A stretch of DNA of 56,883 nt, from positions 1 to 56,883 of the forward strand of contig JAKSKV010000019.1 in the NCBI GenBank assembly GCA_024401555.1, written 5' to 3'. Source of the stretch: Paludibacteraceae bacterium (GTDB lineage Bacteria; Bacteroidota; Bacteroidia; Bacteroidales; Paludibacteraceae). Positions 16,034 to 23,441 of the stretch are shown here, piece after piece. The notes below the pieces were generated by a model. That model was not told the origin of the DNA. It searched no databases and saw only the letters and a program-made list of their open reading frames with translations. A program made the translations under genes and the position numbers. Numbering within the stretch: position 1 is the first letter of the stretch; each line of letters opens with the position of its first letter.

Positions 16034-16270
16034 ATGGCAAAAGAAATTGTAAAAGGCAGATTTTACAAGGATGTAAACAACGGAGCAGTTTTTATTGCTG
16101 CCGTTGTAGAAAACAACCATTGCATCCTCGTTGATAACTACGGCAACACCTCACGCTTCCCTCTTAACTCCCACCATGTAGGAGATTATACGGAAGCCAC
16201 GGATGCTGATTTGCTTTCACGAATGAGAGCAGACCTACAGTATGAGTATGACCAATTTCAACAAGAGTAA
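16034..16270 (+). CDS. Small hypothetical protein
   Basis: 78 residues (MAKEIVKGRFYKDVNNGAVF). Reads as a small beta-sheet fold with an acidic helical tail. Overlaps the next start by about 29 nt. Function unknown. Confidence 0.65.
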   Translation: MAKEIVKGRFYKDVNNGAVFIAAVVENNHCILVDNYGNTSRFPLNSHHVGDYTEATDADLLSRMRADLQYEYDQFQQE

Positions 16271-16625
16271 GAGTATGGTGGATTTCAAAAACCTCCTCTA
16301 TGGCAAGGACCACAATGTAAAATGCCGTAAATGCGGAAAGGAAATGCTTATTCCTAACCTTATGAGAACAGAGACAAGGAAAAAGGTATTACACCCTTAC
16401 TGCTGTGCCTGGACGTTATTCACGGTGCAATGGCTAATACATCATGGTTGGCACGTTCGCAATTTGGGAGTGACTGACAGCCATCCATACTTCTGCCCCG
16501 ACTGCTGGACGGACGGCACTCCCGAATACGAAGCTACCGATTATGGAAGACAGTGGTGTGAGCAAGCAGAAGAGTGGCAAAAGTCGAATAAGTCCCAAAA
16601 CGTGACAAAAAAAAGAAAGATATGA
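16242..16625 (+). CDS. Zinc-ribbon-like protein
   Basis: 127 residues; an alternative start is ATG 16275 (MVDFKNLLYGK). CRKCGKE (about 28-34) and FCPDCW (about 84-89) form a likely four-Cys zinc ribbon around a Trp-rich core. Function unknown. Confidence 0.65.
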   Translation: MSMTNFNKSKSMVDFKNLLYGKDHNVKCRKCGKEMLIPNLMRTETRKKVLHPYCCAWTLFTVQWLIHHGWHVRNLGVTDSHPYFCPDCWTDGTPEYEATDYGRQWCEQAEEWQKSNKSQNVTKKRKI

Positions 16626-16852
16626 AAATGAATAAACTTCAAAAGTATAAACCTATTAAAATACACCACATCTTATATAGTTATGGATGGTGGTTCGGAA
16701 GCACCTTCTTCTTTTTCAAAAGAGGTCTTGTTATTGTACCAGTATATGCAGAATGCAAAAATGCTATCTATGCAAGTAATGGTGAAATCATAGGGCATGG
16801 TGATACACACTCCTGGAGTGAAAGCAGACAAAAAGAAAACAAACAAATATGA
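16622..16852 (+). CDS. Small hypothetical protein
   Basis: 76 residues (MKMNKLQKYKPIKIHHIL). ATG overlaps the previous stop (ATGA). Aromatic stretch YGWWFGSTFFFFKRG may be weakly membrane-associated. Function unknown. Confidence 0.6.
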   Translation: MKMNKLQKYKPIKIHHILYSYGWWFGSTFFFFKRGLVIVPVYAECKNAIYASNGEIIGHGDTHSWSESRQKENKQI

Positions 16853-17175
16853 TAACAAAAGAATCAGCAAAACAGATTTACAACCTCTATTCTCAGATTG
16901 AGAAGAGCAACGAAGTAATAACCATTCTCGAAAAATGCAAGGAGCAGTACGAGAAAGACAATGAAGGTATTGACATTATACCTAATAACTGGTCTTCCCA
17001 TAAATATATCGAGCTTCATATTCCCGATAGATTTTTACATTCAGATGCTTCCCCATATTCAGGAACGAGTATTTATCACATTTCAGTCACCGAAGCGATT
17101 CTTGTTCTCCAGAACCATATCGTCCGCTTAGAGAAAGCACTTGAGGCAGAAAAGAAAAAGGCAATGGAGGAGTAA
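16849..17175 (+). CDS. Hypothetical coiled-coil-ended protein
   Basis: 108 residues (MITKESAKQIYNLYSQIEK). ATGA overlap with the previous gene. Charged helices at both ends and a Ser/Tyr-rich middle. Last gene of the early block before the broken HNH gene. Confidence 0.65.
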   Translation: MITKESAKQIYNLYSQIEKSNEVITILEKCKEQYEKDNEGIDIIPNNWSSHKYIELHIPDRFLHSDASPYSGTSIYHISVTEAILVLQNHIVRLEKALEAEKKKAMEE

Positions 17176-17176
17176 T

Positions 17177-17227
17177 ATGCCTATCAAGCCCGAAAATAAA
17201 TCTCGCTATCCTAAGAGAATTTATTAA
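17177..17227 (+). pseudogene. HNH endonuclease, 5' fragment
   Basis: MPIKPENKSRYPK, the typical N-terminus of small phage/Bacteroidetes HNH endonucleases, then three codons and a stop created by the tnpB element boundary. The other half is at 18876-19058; about 60-75 middle residues (including the CxxC knuckle) are missing. Confidence 0.75.
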
Positions 17228-17318
17228 AAATGCTATGTTGATGTTGCAGTTTTATTGTTTTGTTGATAAATTCCACAAATATTTCTTTCCTAAATTTGGA
17301 GAATGGGAGATTATTACC

Positions 17319-17326
17319 TACCTTTG
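17319..17326 (+). promoter_or_regulatory. Promoter -7 element of tnpB element, copy 1
   Basis: TACCTTTG, identical in copy 2 (33488-33495) within a nearly identical 100-nt upstream region. The expected transcript start falls at the beginning of the structured RNA. Confidence 0.65.
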
Positions 17327-17330
17327 CATC

Positions 17331-17482
17331 GTTCAATTTTTTATAACGCATAATCAATATAAAGAAATAATGCTATGTTTTAGCATCTAAATATTGTGAT
17401 ACTTGCCCCATATCTGCATAGTAATGATGCAGATGCACCAAGCGTTATGGTGTTGAACAATGGGTAGCGAGTATCACTTTTT
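17331..17482 (+). ncRNA. Predicted pseudoknotted RNA, copy 1
   Basis: Stem A: GTTCAA (17331-17336) with TTGAAC (17453-17458), and ATAACGC (17343-17349) with GCGTTAT (17442-17448). Hairpin D: ATGCTA/TAGCAT (17370-17386). Stem B: GATACTTGC (17398-17406) with GCGAGTATC (17467-17475). Hairpin C: ATCTGCAT/ATGCAGAT (17412-17434). B starts inside A and closes after it, so A and B form a pseudoknot. A T5 run follows B. Every helix is kept in copy 2 although the bases differ. Confidence 0.75.
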
Positions 17483-17504
17483 GTTCAAAAAAAATAACGC
17501 AACT

Positions 17505-17699
17505 ATGGAGAGATCTAACCCAATCACCGCTTCAATCAAAGCGAACTATGACCCTGACGAAATCAAGGGTATGAGAAACGCAGTACAGACATTGCTCACC
17601 TTCTGCTTGAGTGATGACGAAATCCTTCCTTGTCTTGATACTGACACCTGCTATCATGCAAGTACGGTTATCAAGATGTTTGATGATAGCATGGCATAA
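17505..17699 (+). CDS. Small passenger protein of tnpB element, copy 1
   Basis: 64 residues (MERSNPITASIKANYDPDEI), ending with VQTLLTFCLSDDEILPCLDT. Its last 45 residues closely match the copy 2 homologue, whereas the first 20 differ strongly. Lies between the structured RNA and tnpB, 17 nt before tnpB. No family recognised. Not a TnpA. A role with the upstream RNA or in tnpB control is inference. Confidence 0.7.
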   Translation: MERSNPITASIKANYDPDEIKGMRNAVQTLLTFCLSDDEILPCLDTDTCYHASTVIKMFDDSMA

Positions 17700-17716
17700 A
17701 CATTCCATTTCGCGTC

Positions 17717-18820
17717 ATGATTGCATACAAGTACAAGCTATATCGGACCGATAAGACGAAACATCTGGATAAGATGCTTCGCGAGGCTTCATTTGTATGG
17801 AATCATGCCCTTGCCTTGCAGAAACGCTACTACCGTCTATACAAGAAGTATATCAGCTGTAAAAGAATGCAGGGACACTTTGCCAAACGAATAAATAGAT
17901 TCCTTTTGCATTCCCAGACGGTTCAGGAAATCCTTCAACGTCTCGATGAAGCGTACATGCGTTTCTTCAAGCATCTTGCTGTCCGTCCTCCGAAGTTCAA
18001 GAAGGCAAAGCACTTCTCTTCCTTTCTCTTCAAACAGGGAGGTTTCAAGCTGGACGGCAACAAGATCCGCATCAACAAGATTTCAAAGACCTACAAGTTC
18101 TCACTATCTCGGGAGTACCAGGGAAAGGTGAAGACGGTCATGTTCAAGCGCAGTCCTCTCGGTGAATACTACATCATCGTCACAACCGATGCTGTTGCCA
18201 ATGCCTACGGAAAGTCACATAATGGTGCATCCGTCGGTATTGACTTCGGTCTGAAGACCTATATGACAATGAGTGATGGTACCATCGTCGAGAGCCCTCG
18301 TTTCCTGAAGACCGACCTTCCTTCACTCCAGAAGAATGGTCGCAAACTCTCCATGTGCAAGCAGCACTCCCACCATAGAGAGCAGCGACGCAAGGATATG
18401 AACCGACAGTATGAGCGCATTGTCAACAAGCGTAATGATTGGCAATGGAAACTTGCTCACGTTCTTTGCCGTAAGTACGACCGAATCTTCATTGAGGATC
18501 TTCGCCTCACAGGTATGACAAAGCTCTGGGGAAGGAAGATGTCGGACTTGGCACATGCCGAGTTTGTCAACAAACTGAAGCATGTTGCCGGGAAGTATGG
18601 TGTCACCGTCCATAAAATTGACAGATTCTTCCCTTCAAGCAAGACCTGCACTTGTGGGTATGTCAACAAAGAATTAACCCTCAGAGACCGTCACTGGACG
18701 TGTCCTGAGTGCGGTACCCGTCACCACCGTGACGAGCTTGCCGCATCCAATATACTTCGGCAGGGCATTGCCGAATTGGAGAGTGGTTGTAAGACTACAT
18801 GCCGTCCTAAGACGGTGTAG
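17717..18820 (+). CDS. tnpB: TnpB RNA-guided nuclease, copy 1
   Basis: 367 residues. TnpB proteins of IS200/IS605 elements are RuvC nucleases guided by omega RNA made from the element's right end; they cut empty target sites and help keep the element. RuvC residues are visible: Asp in GIDFGLK (about 176), Glu in IFIEDLRL (about 260), Asp in HHRDELAASNIL (about 339). The zinc ribbon has CPEC (329-332), but the first knuckle is C-T-C rather than the usual CxxC. Differs from copy 2 in only three residues, all near the C-terminus (AELESGC here, VELESDR there). Confidence 0.93.
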   Translation: MIAYKYKLYRTDKTKHLDKMLREASFVWNHALALQKRYYRLYKKYISCKRMQGHFAKRINRFLLHSQTVQEILQRLDEAYMRFFKHLAVRPPKFKKAKHFSSFLFKQGGFKLDGNKIRINKISKTYKFSLSREYQGKVKTVMFKRSPLGEYYIIVTTDAVANAYGKSHNGASVGIDFGLKTYMTMSDGTIVESPRFLKTDLPSLQKNGRKLSMCKQHSHHREQRRKDMNRQYERIVNKRNDWQWKLAHVLCRKYDRIFIEDLRLTGMTKLWGRKMSDLAHAEFVNKLKHVAGKYGVTVHKIDRFFPSSKTCTCGYVNKELTLRDRHWTCPECGTRHHRDELAASNILRQGIAELESGCKTTCRPKTV

Positions 18821-18874
18821 CAGACACGTTTGTATCCAAGAATCTCATTCCCTTTAGGGGTGAGAGTATGTCAA
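18795..18874 (+). ncRNA. Right end / omega-RNA scaffold, copy 1
   Basis: Two hairpins: CTACATGCCGTC/GACGGTGTAG overlapping the tnpB stop (18795-18820) and CTCA-CCC/GGG-TGAG (18844-18864), ending in GTATGTCAA at 18874. By the known TnpB rule the next bases (from 18875, CATTGCACACCTCGACCACA) would be the guide. That stretch encodes the HNH IAHLDH region. The 5' limit of the RNA inside tnpB is not defined. Confidence 0.65.
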
Positions 18875-18875
18875 C

Positions 18876-19058
18876 ATTGCACACCTCGACCACACTCCTG
18901 AGAATTGTGAGCCAGACAACCTTAGAGCCCTGTGCCAACGCTGCCATAATCGCTATGATGCGGAGCATAGGAAAATAACAAGGAGAAGGAGCAGGGAGCA
19001 AGGAGGCCAAGCCTCATTGAACGGGGGCTTTGCCAAAGATGACAAGGGAAAGATATAG
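18876..19058 (+). pseudogene. HNH endonuclease, 3' fragment
   Basis: Frame reads IAHLDHTPENCEPDNL, then RALCQRCHNRYDAEHRK: the HNH catalytic half with its CxxCH knuckle. The last 15 or so codons run through hairpin array 8 to a TAG. In frame continuity with 17177-17227 is lost. Confidence 0.75.
19001..19050 (+). repeat. Hairpin-module array 8
   Basis: Type 1 variant (GAGGCCAAGCCTC) plus a degenerate type 3 (TTTGCCAAAGATGACAAG). Overlaps the broken HNH 3' end. Confidence 0.7.
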
Positions 19059-19071
19059 GAGGGATGCAAAA

Positions 19072-19105
19072 AAGGGCTTCCCCGATTCACATCGAGGAAG
19101 CCGCC
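19072..19105 (-). terminator. Rho-independent terminator (minus strand)
   Basis: GGCTTCC / GGAAGCC stem with CG extension; on the minus strand it is followed by T6. Ends the transcript of the small membrane gene at 19223-19393. The 19106-19222 gap is AT-rich with nothing recognised. Confidence 0.6.
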
Positions 19106-19222
19106 AAATCTTTGTTTAACCTCGGTTTGAATATATCAAACCTAAATTCTAACTAAAACTTAAATTTTTCTTTCAGGAATATCAATTTTTTTATTTAACA
19201 ATATAAATACATTATGCTCTGA

Positions 19223-19393
19223 TTACTCATCATTGAACACGTGCCACACATACCACGCGCCGATGATAGTGGAGAGGACGATGCCTACTCCTTCTCGCCA
19301 TGTGAAAGGATCGTGACACACACAGTAGCCGAATAACACAAGGGCTATGACTGCAATAAGGAACTTGATGATGTTCTTCTGATTTCTGCTCAT
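19223..19393 (-). CDS. Small membrane protein
   Basis: 56 residues (MSRNQKNIIKFLIAVIALVL). Two hydrophobic segments (about 9-26 and 36-52). It has its own TACCTTTG promoter 26 nt upstream and its own terminator, so it is a single-gene unit. Function unknown. Confidence 0.65.
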   Translation of the reverse strand: MSRNQKNIIKFLIAVIALVLFGYCVCHDPFTWREGVGIVLSTIIGAWYVWHVFNDE

Positions 19394-19419
19394 GATGGTT
19401 TTTGTTTTTTTTGATGATG

Positions 19420-19427
19420 CAAAGGTA
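19420..19427 (-). promoter_or_regulatory. Promoter -7 element (TACCTTTG)
   Basis: Directly follows the T-run of terminator 19432-19461 on the minus strand; drives the 56-residue membrane protein. Confidence 0.6.
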
Positions 19428-19431
19428 TAAA

Positions 19432-19461
19432 AAAGGCTGCAACATGATGTTACAGCCTTTT
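19432..19461 (-). terminator. Terminator (GGCTGTAAC/GTTGCAGCC type)
   Basis: Same hairpin as at 278-310 and 46846-46876, flanked by A and T runs, so it can act in both directions. Confidence 0.6.
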
Positions 19462-19481
19462 TCTTAAAGTTCAGAGTTCAT

Positions 19482-19550
19482 AGGGCAGATGGCAGGAATG
19501 ACCGAAGGAGAACCTTCGGGAACGGTGGCTAAAAACGAGAACGGTGGCGA
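19482..19550 (+). repeat. Hairpin-module array 9
   Basis: Type 2 (CCGAAGG-AGAA-CCTTCGG) and two GAACGGTGGC linkers. Confidence 0.75.
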
Positions 19551-19552
19551 GG

Positions 19553-20032
19553 CTATGCGCAGTTTGACATAGCGTTGATGTAACGCCATACCTTACCCGA
19601 TGGGGCATCCTCGTCAGCAAAGAAATAAAGATATGCCATATCAAGGATCTCGGCATCAGAGTATATCTTGTGCATATCATGCCACATGGAGTTATAACCT
19701 ACATAAAGGTCGTGCTTGGTACTGCCTTTCGGGAATGTCTTACCAGCAGTGGCAGTCTCAATCTCGCTTATAGTCCAGTGAGCACCGCTATACTGCTTGC
19801 CTTCCTTGTCTGTGGAGTGCATCTGCGACACATCCCACATAGCAAACTCTTCGTCGTAGTGAGGACCGTATAGGTCTTCATGCGTGGCACGCATAAACTT
19901 CCAGTACTCCTGCGGATGCTCTTTTTCAAGTGTTGACAGAAGGGTATCTACACGGGAGATACCGGCATACATTGCTTTCTCGTTTGCCACGCCGTTTGCA
20001 CGCGCGTTGGCGATCATCTTTTTATAGTTCAT
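19553..20032 (-). CDS. Hypothetical phage protein, 159 residues
   Basis: Starts MNYKKMIANARANGVANEKAM. Helical, rich in Tyr, His and Trp. Ends the minus-strand virion block at its 3' side. The pattern of a short protein with HEDLYGPHYDEEFA and AHWTISEIE segments is unfamiliar to me. Possibly a virion component. Confidence 0.7.
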   Translation of the reverse strand: MNYKKMIANARANGVANEKAMYAGISRVDTLLSTLEKEHPQEYWKFMRATHEDLYGPHYDEEFAMWDVSQMHSTDKEGKQYSGAHWTISEIETATAGKTFPKGSTKHDLYVGYNSMWHDMHKIYSDAEILDMAYLYFFADEDAPSGKVWRYINAMSNCA

Positions 20033-20068
20033 AGTTCATAATTCATAGTGCATAGTTGGGGGAATATA

Positions 20069-20105
20069 GAGAGCAATAGGGCTGAGCCCTATTGAACGAG
20101 GGCGG
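20069..20105 (+). repeat. Hairpin module 10
   Basis: AATAGGGCTGAGCCCTATT followed by GAACGAGGGCGG; a single type-1 module. Confidence 0.75.
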
Positions 20106-20567
20106 TCAGTTGAATTTATCCATGAATTTCTGGAACATCTGCTTCATGTCAGTCATAGATGTTTCGAGCTTGTTCATTCTGTCATCAAGCTGTTTCTTTT
20201 CCTTGATTTCGGGATTCAGTGTGTCTCTGAGATCGGAACATTTCGTGCGTATCTCTTCCCACTTAGGCATAGCAGAGATAGCGGCATCCGCTTGGTTGGA
20301 TAGTTGGTCTATCTCATTAAGGATAGGAGGAAGTTCGGTGGATATGCACACATCACCATAGTACGTAGTGCTTAGAGTCTCTGGAATTGAATATGTTTTT
20401 GTGTCAGAACCTATGGTAATGGCAACATCGACAACCATTGTTGGCTGTGCGCTCTGATAATGTGGCAGAGAAGGGTCGGATGCAATAATTCCTTGCTCGT
20501 AAGAAGCCGTCTTACGATTGAAGAAATGCACTGAATGCCCCATTTTCAAGTCTTTGAACAAAAGCAT
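20106..20567 (-). CDS. Hypothetical phage protein with C-terminal coiled coil
   Basis: 153 residues (MLLFKDLKMGHSVHFFNRKT). N-terminal beta-rich half, C-terminal coiled coil (about 95-150). Probably a virion-associated protein from its position among tail genes. Function unknown. Confidence 0.7.
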   Translation of the reverse strand: MLLFKDLKMGHSVHFFNRKTASYEQGIIASDPSLPHYQSAQPTMVVDVAITIGSDTKTYSIPETLSTTYYGDVCISTELPPILNEIDQLSNQADAAISAMPKWEEIRTKCSDLRDTLNPEIKEKKQLDDRMNKLETSMTDMKQMFQKFMDKFN

Positions 20568-20597
20568 AGAATTGTTGTTTTAGTCTCGTGAGAAAAT

Positions 20598-20623
20598 TCC
20601 CTGCACCCAGTTTGGGTGCAGGG
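20598..20623. terminator. Hairpin between two minus-strand genes
   Basis: CTGCACCCA-GTT-TGGGTGCAG, a 9-bp stem with 3-nt loop and no clear T-run; attenuator or mRNA-processing hairpin between 20638-21030 and 20106-20567. Confidence 0.5.
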
Positions 20624-20637
20624 CTTGCAATGGAATT

Positions 20638-21030
20638 TCAGGCGATAGTCGCCGTGAGTGTTGTAACAATCTTCACGCCACGTGCCTTGCAGCACTTGAC
20701 GTATGCCGGATCGACGATGACAGACGCACCAGGTACGAGGGTAACGGTGTTAGTGCCAGTAGCCTCGAAGGCGATGTCAAACTGTTCGGTCAGGACTTGT
20801 GTGGTAGCACAGCCACACTCTTTCGTGTAAGGTGTGACAATGGTTACTTTTGCCGTGACTGGTACGATAGCCGAACCGTTTATGATTCGGGAAACACCAG
20901 TGCTGAACTCAACTGTAGCTGCTGGGAGATTAGAACCTACGCAATAAGGCTTGCACACGTTCTCAGTAATCTCTATGAGCATTTCCTGCTGAGTGGCAGT
21001 AGGTACGGGAATGATTCGGGTCTGTATCAT
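20638..21030 (-). CDS. Hypothetical phage protein, beta-rich
   Basis: 130 residues from ATG complement 21030 (MIQTRIIPVPTATQQEM), chosen because a GGGAGG Shine-Dalgarno-like site lies just before it and it clears the upstream stop at 21045. Many Thr/Val strands and paired Cys (ECGC, KCCKARG). Likely small virion protein. Confidence 0.7.
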   Translation of the reverse strand: MIQTRIIPVPTATQQEMLIEITENVCKPYCVGSNLPAATVEFSTGVSRIINGSAIVPVTAKVTIVTPYTKECGCATTQVLTEQFDIAFEATGTNTVTLVPGASVIVDPAYVKCCKARGVKIVTTLTATIA

Positions 21031-21044
21031 AGCGAATCCCTCCC

Positions 21045-21854
21045 CTATCTGTTCAAACCGCATCCGCAACCATCGCCTTTCTCGATGAGGTCACGCATGT
21101 AGATGTTCTGACGAAGCTGTGAGTTCTCGAACTTCTGATCCTGAAGAGCCTGTGACTGCTCCCAGTTCCAGTGATCCTTGAGAGTATCAACGATACGCTG
21201 ACCGACAGCATCCTGACGGCTAAGAATTTCACCCTTGTTCTGTGCAAGGATATAACCGATGTCGCTGAAACCTTTCTGAAGACCGTTGGCGATACCTGTC
21301 AGTCGGTCATTAATCTGATAGGTCTGGTCCTTGATTGCAAGGCGGTTCTCATAACCCTGCTGAGTGGTGAGGAGCTTGTTCTCACAGCAGCAATGGTCGA
21401 ATGCAGACTGCATATCCTTAACACCCATAAGGTTGGCATTGATGACGCGCTCGCCAGTGAAGCGGATGTCGCCCTGCACTCCCTGGAATCCAGCGCGGAC
21501 ATCGCCCGACAAGCCCTGAATGCCAGAGCGGACATCGCAGATACCAGACTGGATAGCGCGGAGATCCACGTTGAGGTTAGAAGCAAGCTCGCCAAGGCGT
21601 GCGCTGTTGCCCTTGACTGCTTCGTTGATAATGTCAGTGTTGTGGTTGTCTGACATCTGATTGCTGAGCTGATTGAAGCGGCTCTGAATCTCTGGATTGT
21701 TGGCATACTGGTTCTGCCAGTCATTGCCATACATCCAACGCATCATGCCCATAATTATCATATAGGCAAAAGGATTGTTCTGCCACTGGTTAGCCATAAG
21801 AGCCCAGTCATTACAACCGTTGTTGCGGTCGTAACAGATTACTTTTTCATCCAT
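21045..21854 (-). CDS. Putative virion protein with repeated Gln/Asp helices and Cys-rich tail
   Basis: 269 residues (MDEKVICYDRNNGCND). N-terminal Trp/Met-rich part, then short repeats (IQSGICDVRSGIQGL, GVQGDIR), CCCENKLL, and a C-terminal GDGCGCGLNR. Such a repeat/coiled-coil protein with CGCG end is common in gut phages as a structural or accessory fibre protein; I cannot name the family. Promoter at 21901-21908, leader ACACACAAACACACACAACT. Confidence 0.7.
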   Translation of the reverse strand: MDEKVICYDRNNGCNDWALMANQWQNNPFAYMIIMGMMRWMYGNDWQNQYANNPEIQSRFNQLSNQMSDNHNTDIINEAVKGNSARLGELASNLNVDLRAIQSGICDVRSGIQGLSGDVRAGFQGVQGDIRFTGERVINANLMGVKDMQSAFDHCCCENKLLTTQQGYENRLAIKDQTYQINDRLTGIANGLQKGFSDIGYILAQNKGEILSRQDAVGQRIVDTLKDHWNWEQSQALQDQKFENSQLRQNIYMRDLIEKGDGCGCGLNR

Positions 21855-21900
21855 AGTTGTGTGTGTTTGTGTGTTACGAAGACATTATTATCTTCGGGTG

Positions 21901-21908
21901 CAAAGATA
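21901..21908 (-). promoter_or_regulatory. Promoter -7 element (TATCTTTG)
   Basis: About 47 nt before the ATG at 21854; starts the 21854-19553 transcription unit. Confidence 0.6.
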
Positions 21909-22002
21909 CAAACAAAAAGGGGGTGATGAAAGGAAAATCCATTAAGAGTCTTAATGGTGTAATTAAGGATTAATTTGCCTTATGAGAGGATAAAAAAAAC
22001 CT

Positions 22003-22098
22003 TGCCGAAATCGGCAAGGAACAAGGGGCAGGAACAGGAATGACCGAAGGAGAACCTTCGGGAACGGGGGCCTTGCCAAGGACGGCAAGAGGGAGGGA
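22003..22098 (+). repeat. Hairpin-module array 11
   Basis: Type 3 (CTTGCCGAAATCGGCAAG), type 2 (CCGAAGG-AGAA-CCTTCGG) and a second type 3 (CTTGCCAAGGACGGCAAG). Confidence 0.8.
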
Positions 22099-22106
22099 AG
22101 GGATGA

Positions 22107-23012
22107 TTAAAGGCGGGCTTGGAGGGCGGTAATGTAAGGCACTGCTTCTTCCTTTACAATGTCAAGGAATAACTGGGCAGAACGCTTCATCGGAACATCT
22201 TGCATCCAGTGGGCGTTGCTCATTAGTTTGTGTTCCATGCCAGCAATAGGGCGTGCCACGATGTCGGGATAGTTTTTTACATATATCTTTGGAAGAAATG
22301 TAAGGAGATTGCTATCACGAACCACCGCAAGTGCTTCGTCCGCACTATTTACTATTGACTTTACATTTAGTTTCGCAAGGTCGCGATTGATGTATTTCTG
22401 CAATGTGTTGAATACACGCTCACCTACATCTGGCATGATGATATTGTGCTTCATAAGATCATCAAATGTCACTTTCTCACGTTTCGTGAGCGGGTGGGTA
22501 TCTGACATTATCACAGATATATTAAAGGGGATGCAAGGCTCTGAGTCTATACCCTCGCCATCATAGGCGGCGTTCATGGTAAATGCCATATCAATCTTAT
22601 GCTCACGAAGCATCTGGTTAAGACGGCATGCTTTGCCGAACTCTACATTAAGGCGCACATTAGGGTATCTCCCCATGAATGTCATGGCGGCTTTACGGAT
22701 ATACGGCGCGATGAATGAACCGATACCAAGACACAATTCGCCTGTCATGCAGTTGTTGATAGCGTTGATGTGCTCCTTGCAGTCCTCTACGAGTTTCAGG
22801 ATTTCCTTTGCACGGGCAAGCAATGCTTTGCCACTCTCTGTGAGAGTGATAGAATGGGAACTACGGATAAGGAGCCTACAGTTAAGCTCATCTTCGAGAG
22901 CCTTGATATGCTGACTGACGGCAGACTGGGTGACATAACAACGAGTGGCGGCTATGCTGAAAGATGATGTTTCTGCTACGAAAATGAATGAGCGGAGGTT
23001 CTTTAGATCCAT
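22107..23012 (-). CDS. LysR-type transcriptional regulator
   Basis: 301 residues, full length for the family. N-terminal winged helix-turn-helix (residues 1-60: SSFSIAATRCYVTQSAVSQH, then LEDELNCRLL), linker helix, then an effector-binding domain of two Rossmann-like lobes (about 90-295). LysR proteins usually respond to a small metabolite and regulate a divergent gene, but here the upstream neighbour is not divergent. Own promoter (TACCTTTG, 23086-23093). Unusual cargo for a phage; could regulate host genes in the lysogen. The function and ligand cannot be read from the sequence. Confidence 0.92.
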   Translation of the reverse strand: MDLKNLRSFIFVAETSSFSIAATRCYVTQSAVSQHIKALEDELNCRLLIRSSHSITLTESGKALLARAKEILKLVEDCKEHINAINNCMTGELCLGIGSFIAPYIRKAAMTFMGRYPNVRLNVEFGKACRLNQMLREHKIDMAFTMNAAYDGEGIDSEPCIPFNISVIMSDTHPLTKREKVTFDDLMKHNIIMPDVGERVFNTLQKYINRDLAKLNVKSIVNSADEALAVVRDSNLLTFLPKIYVKNYPDIVARPIAGMEHKLMSNAHWMQDVPMKRSAQLFLDIVKEEAVPYITALQARL

Positions 23013-23039
23013 TATTTACTATTTACTGTTTTAGTTAGA

Positions 23040-23062
23040 ACTTGCCAATGACGGCAAGGGAA
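23040..23062 (+). repeat. Hairpin module 12
   Basis: CTTGCCAATGACGGCAAG, a single type-3 module in the LysR leader region. Confidence 0.7.
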
Positions 23063-23085
23063 GATATATATTAGGCTTTCGGATG

Positions 23086-23093
23086 CAAAGGTA
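23086..23093 (-). promoter_or_regulatory. Promoter -7 element for LysR gene
   Basis: TACCTTTG on the minus strand, 74 nt before the ATG. The transcribed leader would contain hairpin module 12. Confidence 0.6.
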
Positions 23094-23198
23094 ATGGTAT
23101 TTTCCTAATAATACTAAGGTTTGGTATTAAAATTTCTAATAGGAGGATAAGTGAACCCCCTCCTTCTCATAAAAAGGGGGAAGGAGGGGGGATGGCTA

Positions 23199-23420
23199 CT
23201 ACACGATGCCTATTACCAAAAGGCGTATGCTATATCCTGCAAGACAACCGAGAGCATCAAAGAATAGATCTACCCAGCACCAGTGACCGTAACTCTGCTT
23301 ATCGTACCACTCCTTAGTAAGTGAAGCTCCGATTGCTGCCGCTACTCCATACAATCCCAAGAGGGAAAGGAGGAAACAAACACCAAAGTGTTTGAGAGAA
23401 TTTTTATCTACGTGTTTCAT
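23199..23420 (-). CDS. DUF2279-like small membrane protein
   Basis: 73 residues. N-terminal hydrophobic segment (FGVCFLLSLLGLYGVAAAIG), then SLTKEWYDKQSYGHWCWVDL, then LGCLAGYSIRLL. The K-E-Y-D ... D-L ... D-LG pattern resembles YfiM/DUF2279-type envelope proteins seen in Bacteroidetes phages. Last gene of the DGR operon. Function unknown. Confidence 0.65.
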   Translation of the reverse strand: MKHVDKNSLKHFGVCFLLSLLGLYGVAAAIGASLTKEWYDKQSYGHWCWVDLFFDALGCLAGYSIRLLVIGIV

Positions 23421-23441
23421 ATTTGTATTGTTTGTGTGTTG

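Larger units (their letters stand above)
17216..18874 (+). mobile_element. IS200/IS605-family tnpB element, copy 1
   Basis: Defined by similarity to copy 2 (33385-35049). It contains a conserved promoter region, a structured RNA, a 64-residue passenger gene, tnpB, and a right end with hairpins ending in GTATGTCAA. No tnpA remains, so it can only move if TnpA is supplied in trans. Inserted in an HNH endonuclease gene with loss of its middle part. The true left end may have been removed by that deletion. Confidence 0.85.

Noticed and set aside
18323-18613. Minus-strand frames within both tnpB copies
   Set aside because: Identical in both copies only because tnpB is; no initiation signals.
17177-19058. 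An intact HNH homing endonuclease
   Set aside because: Both ends are recognisable but separated by the tnpB element, and about 60-75 residues including the first CxxC are missing.
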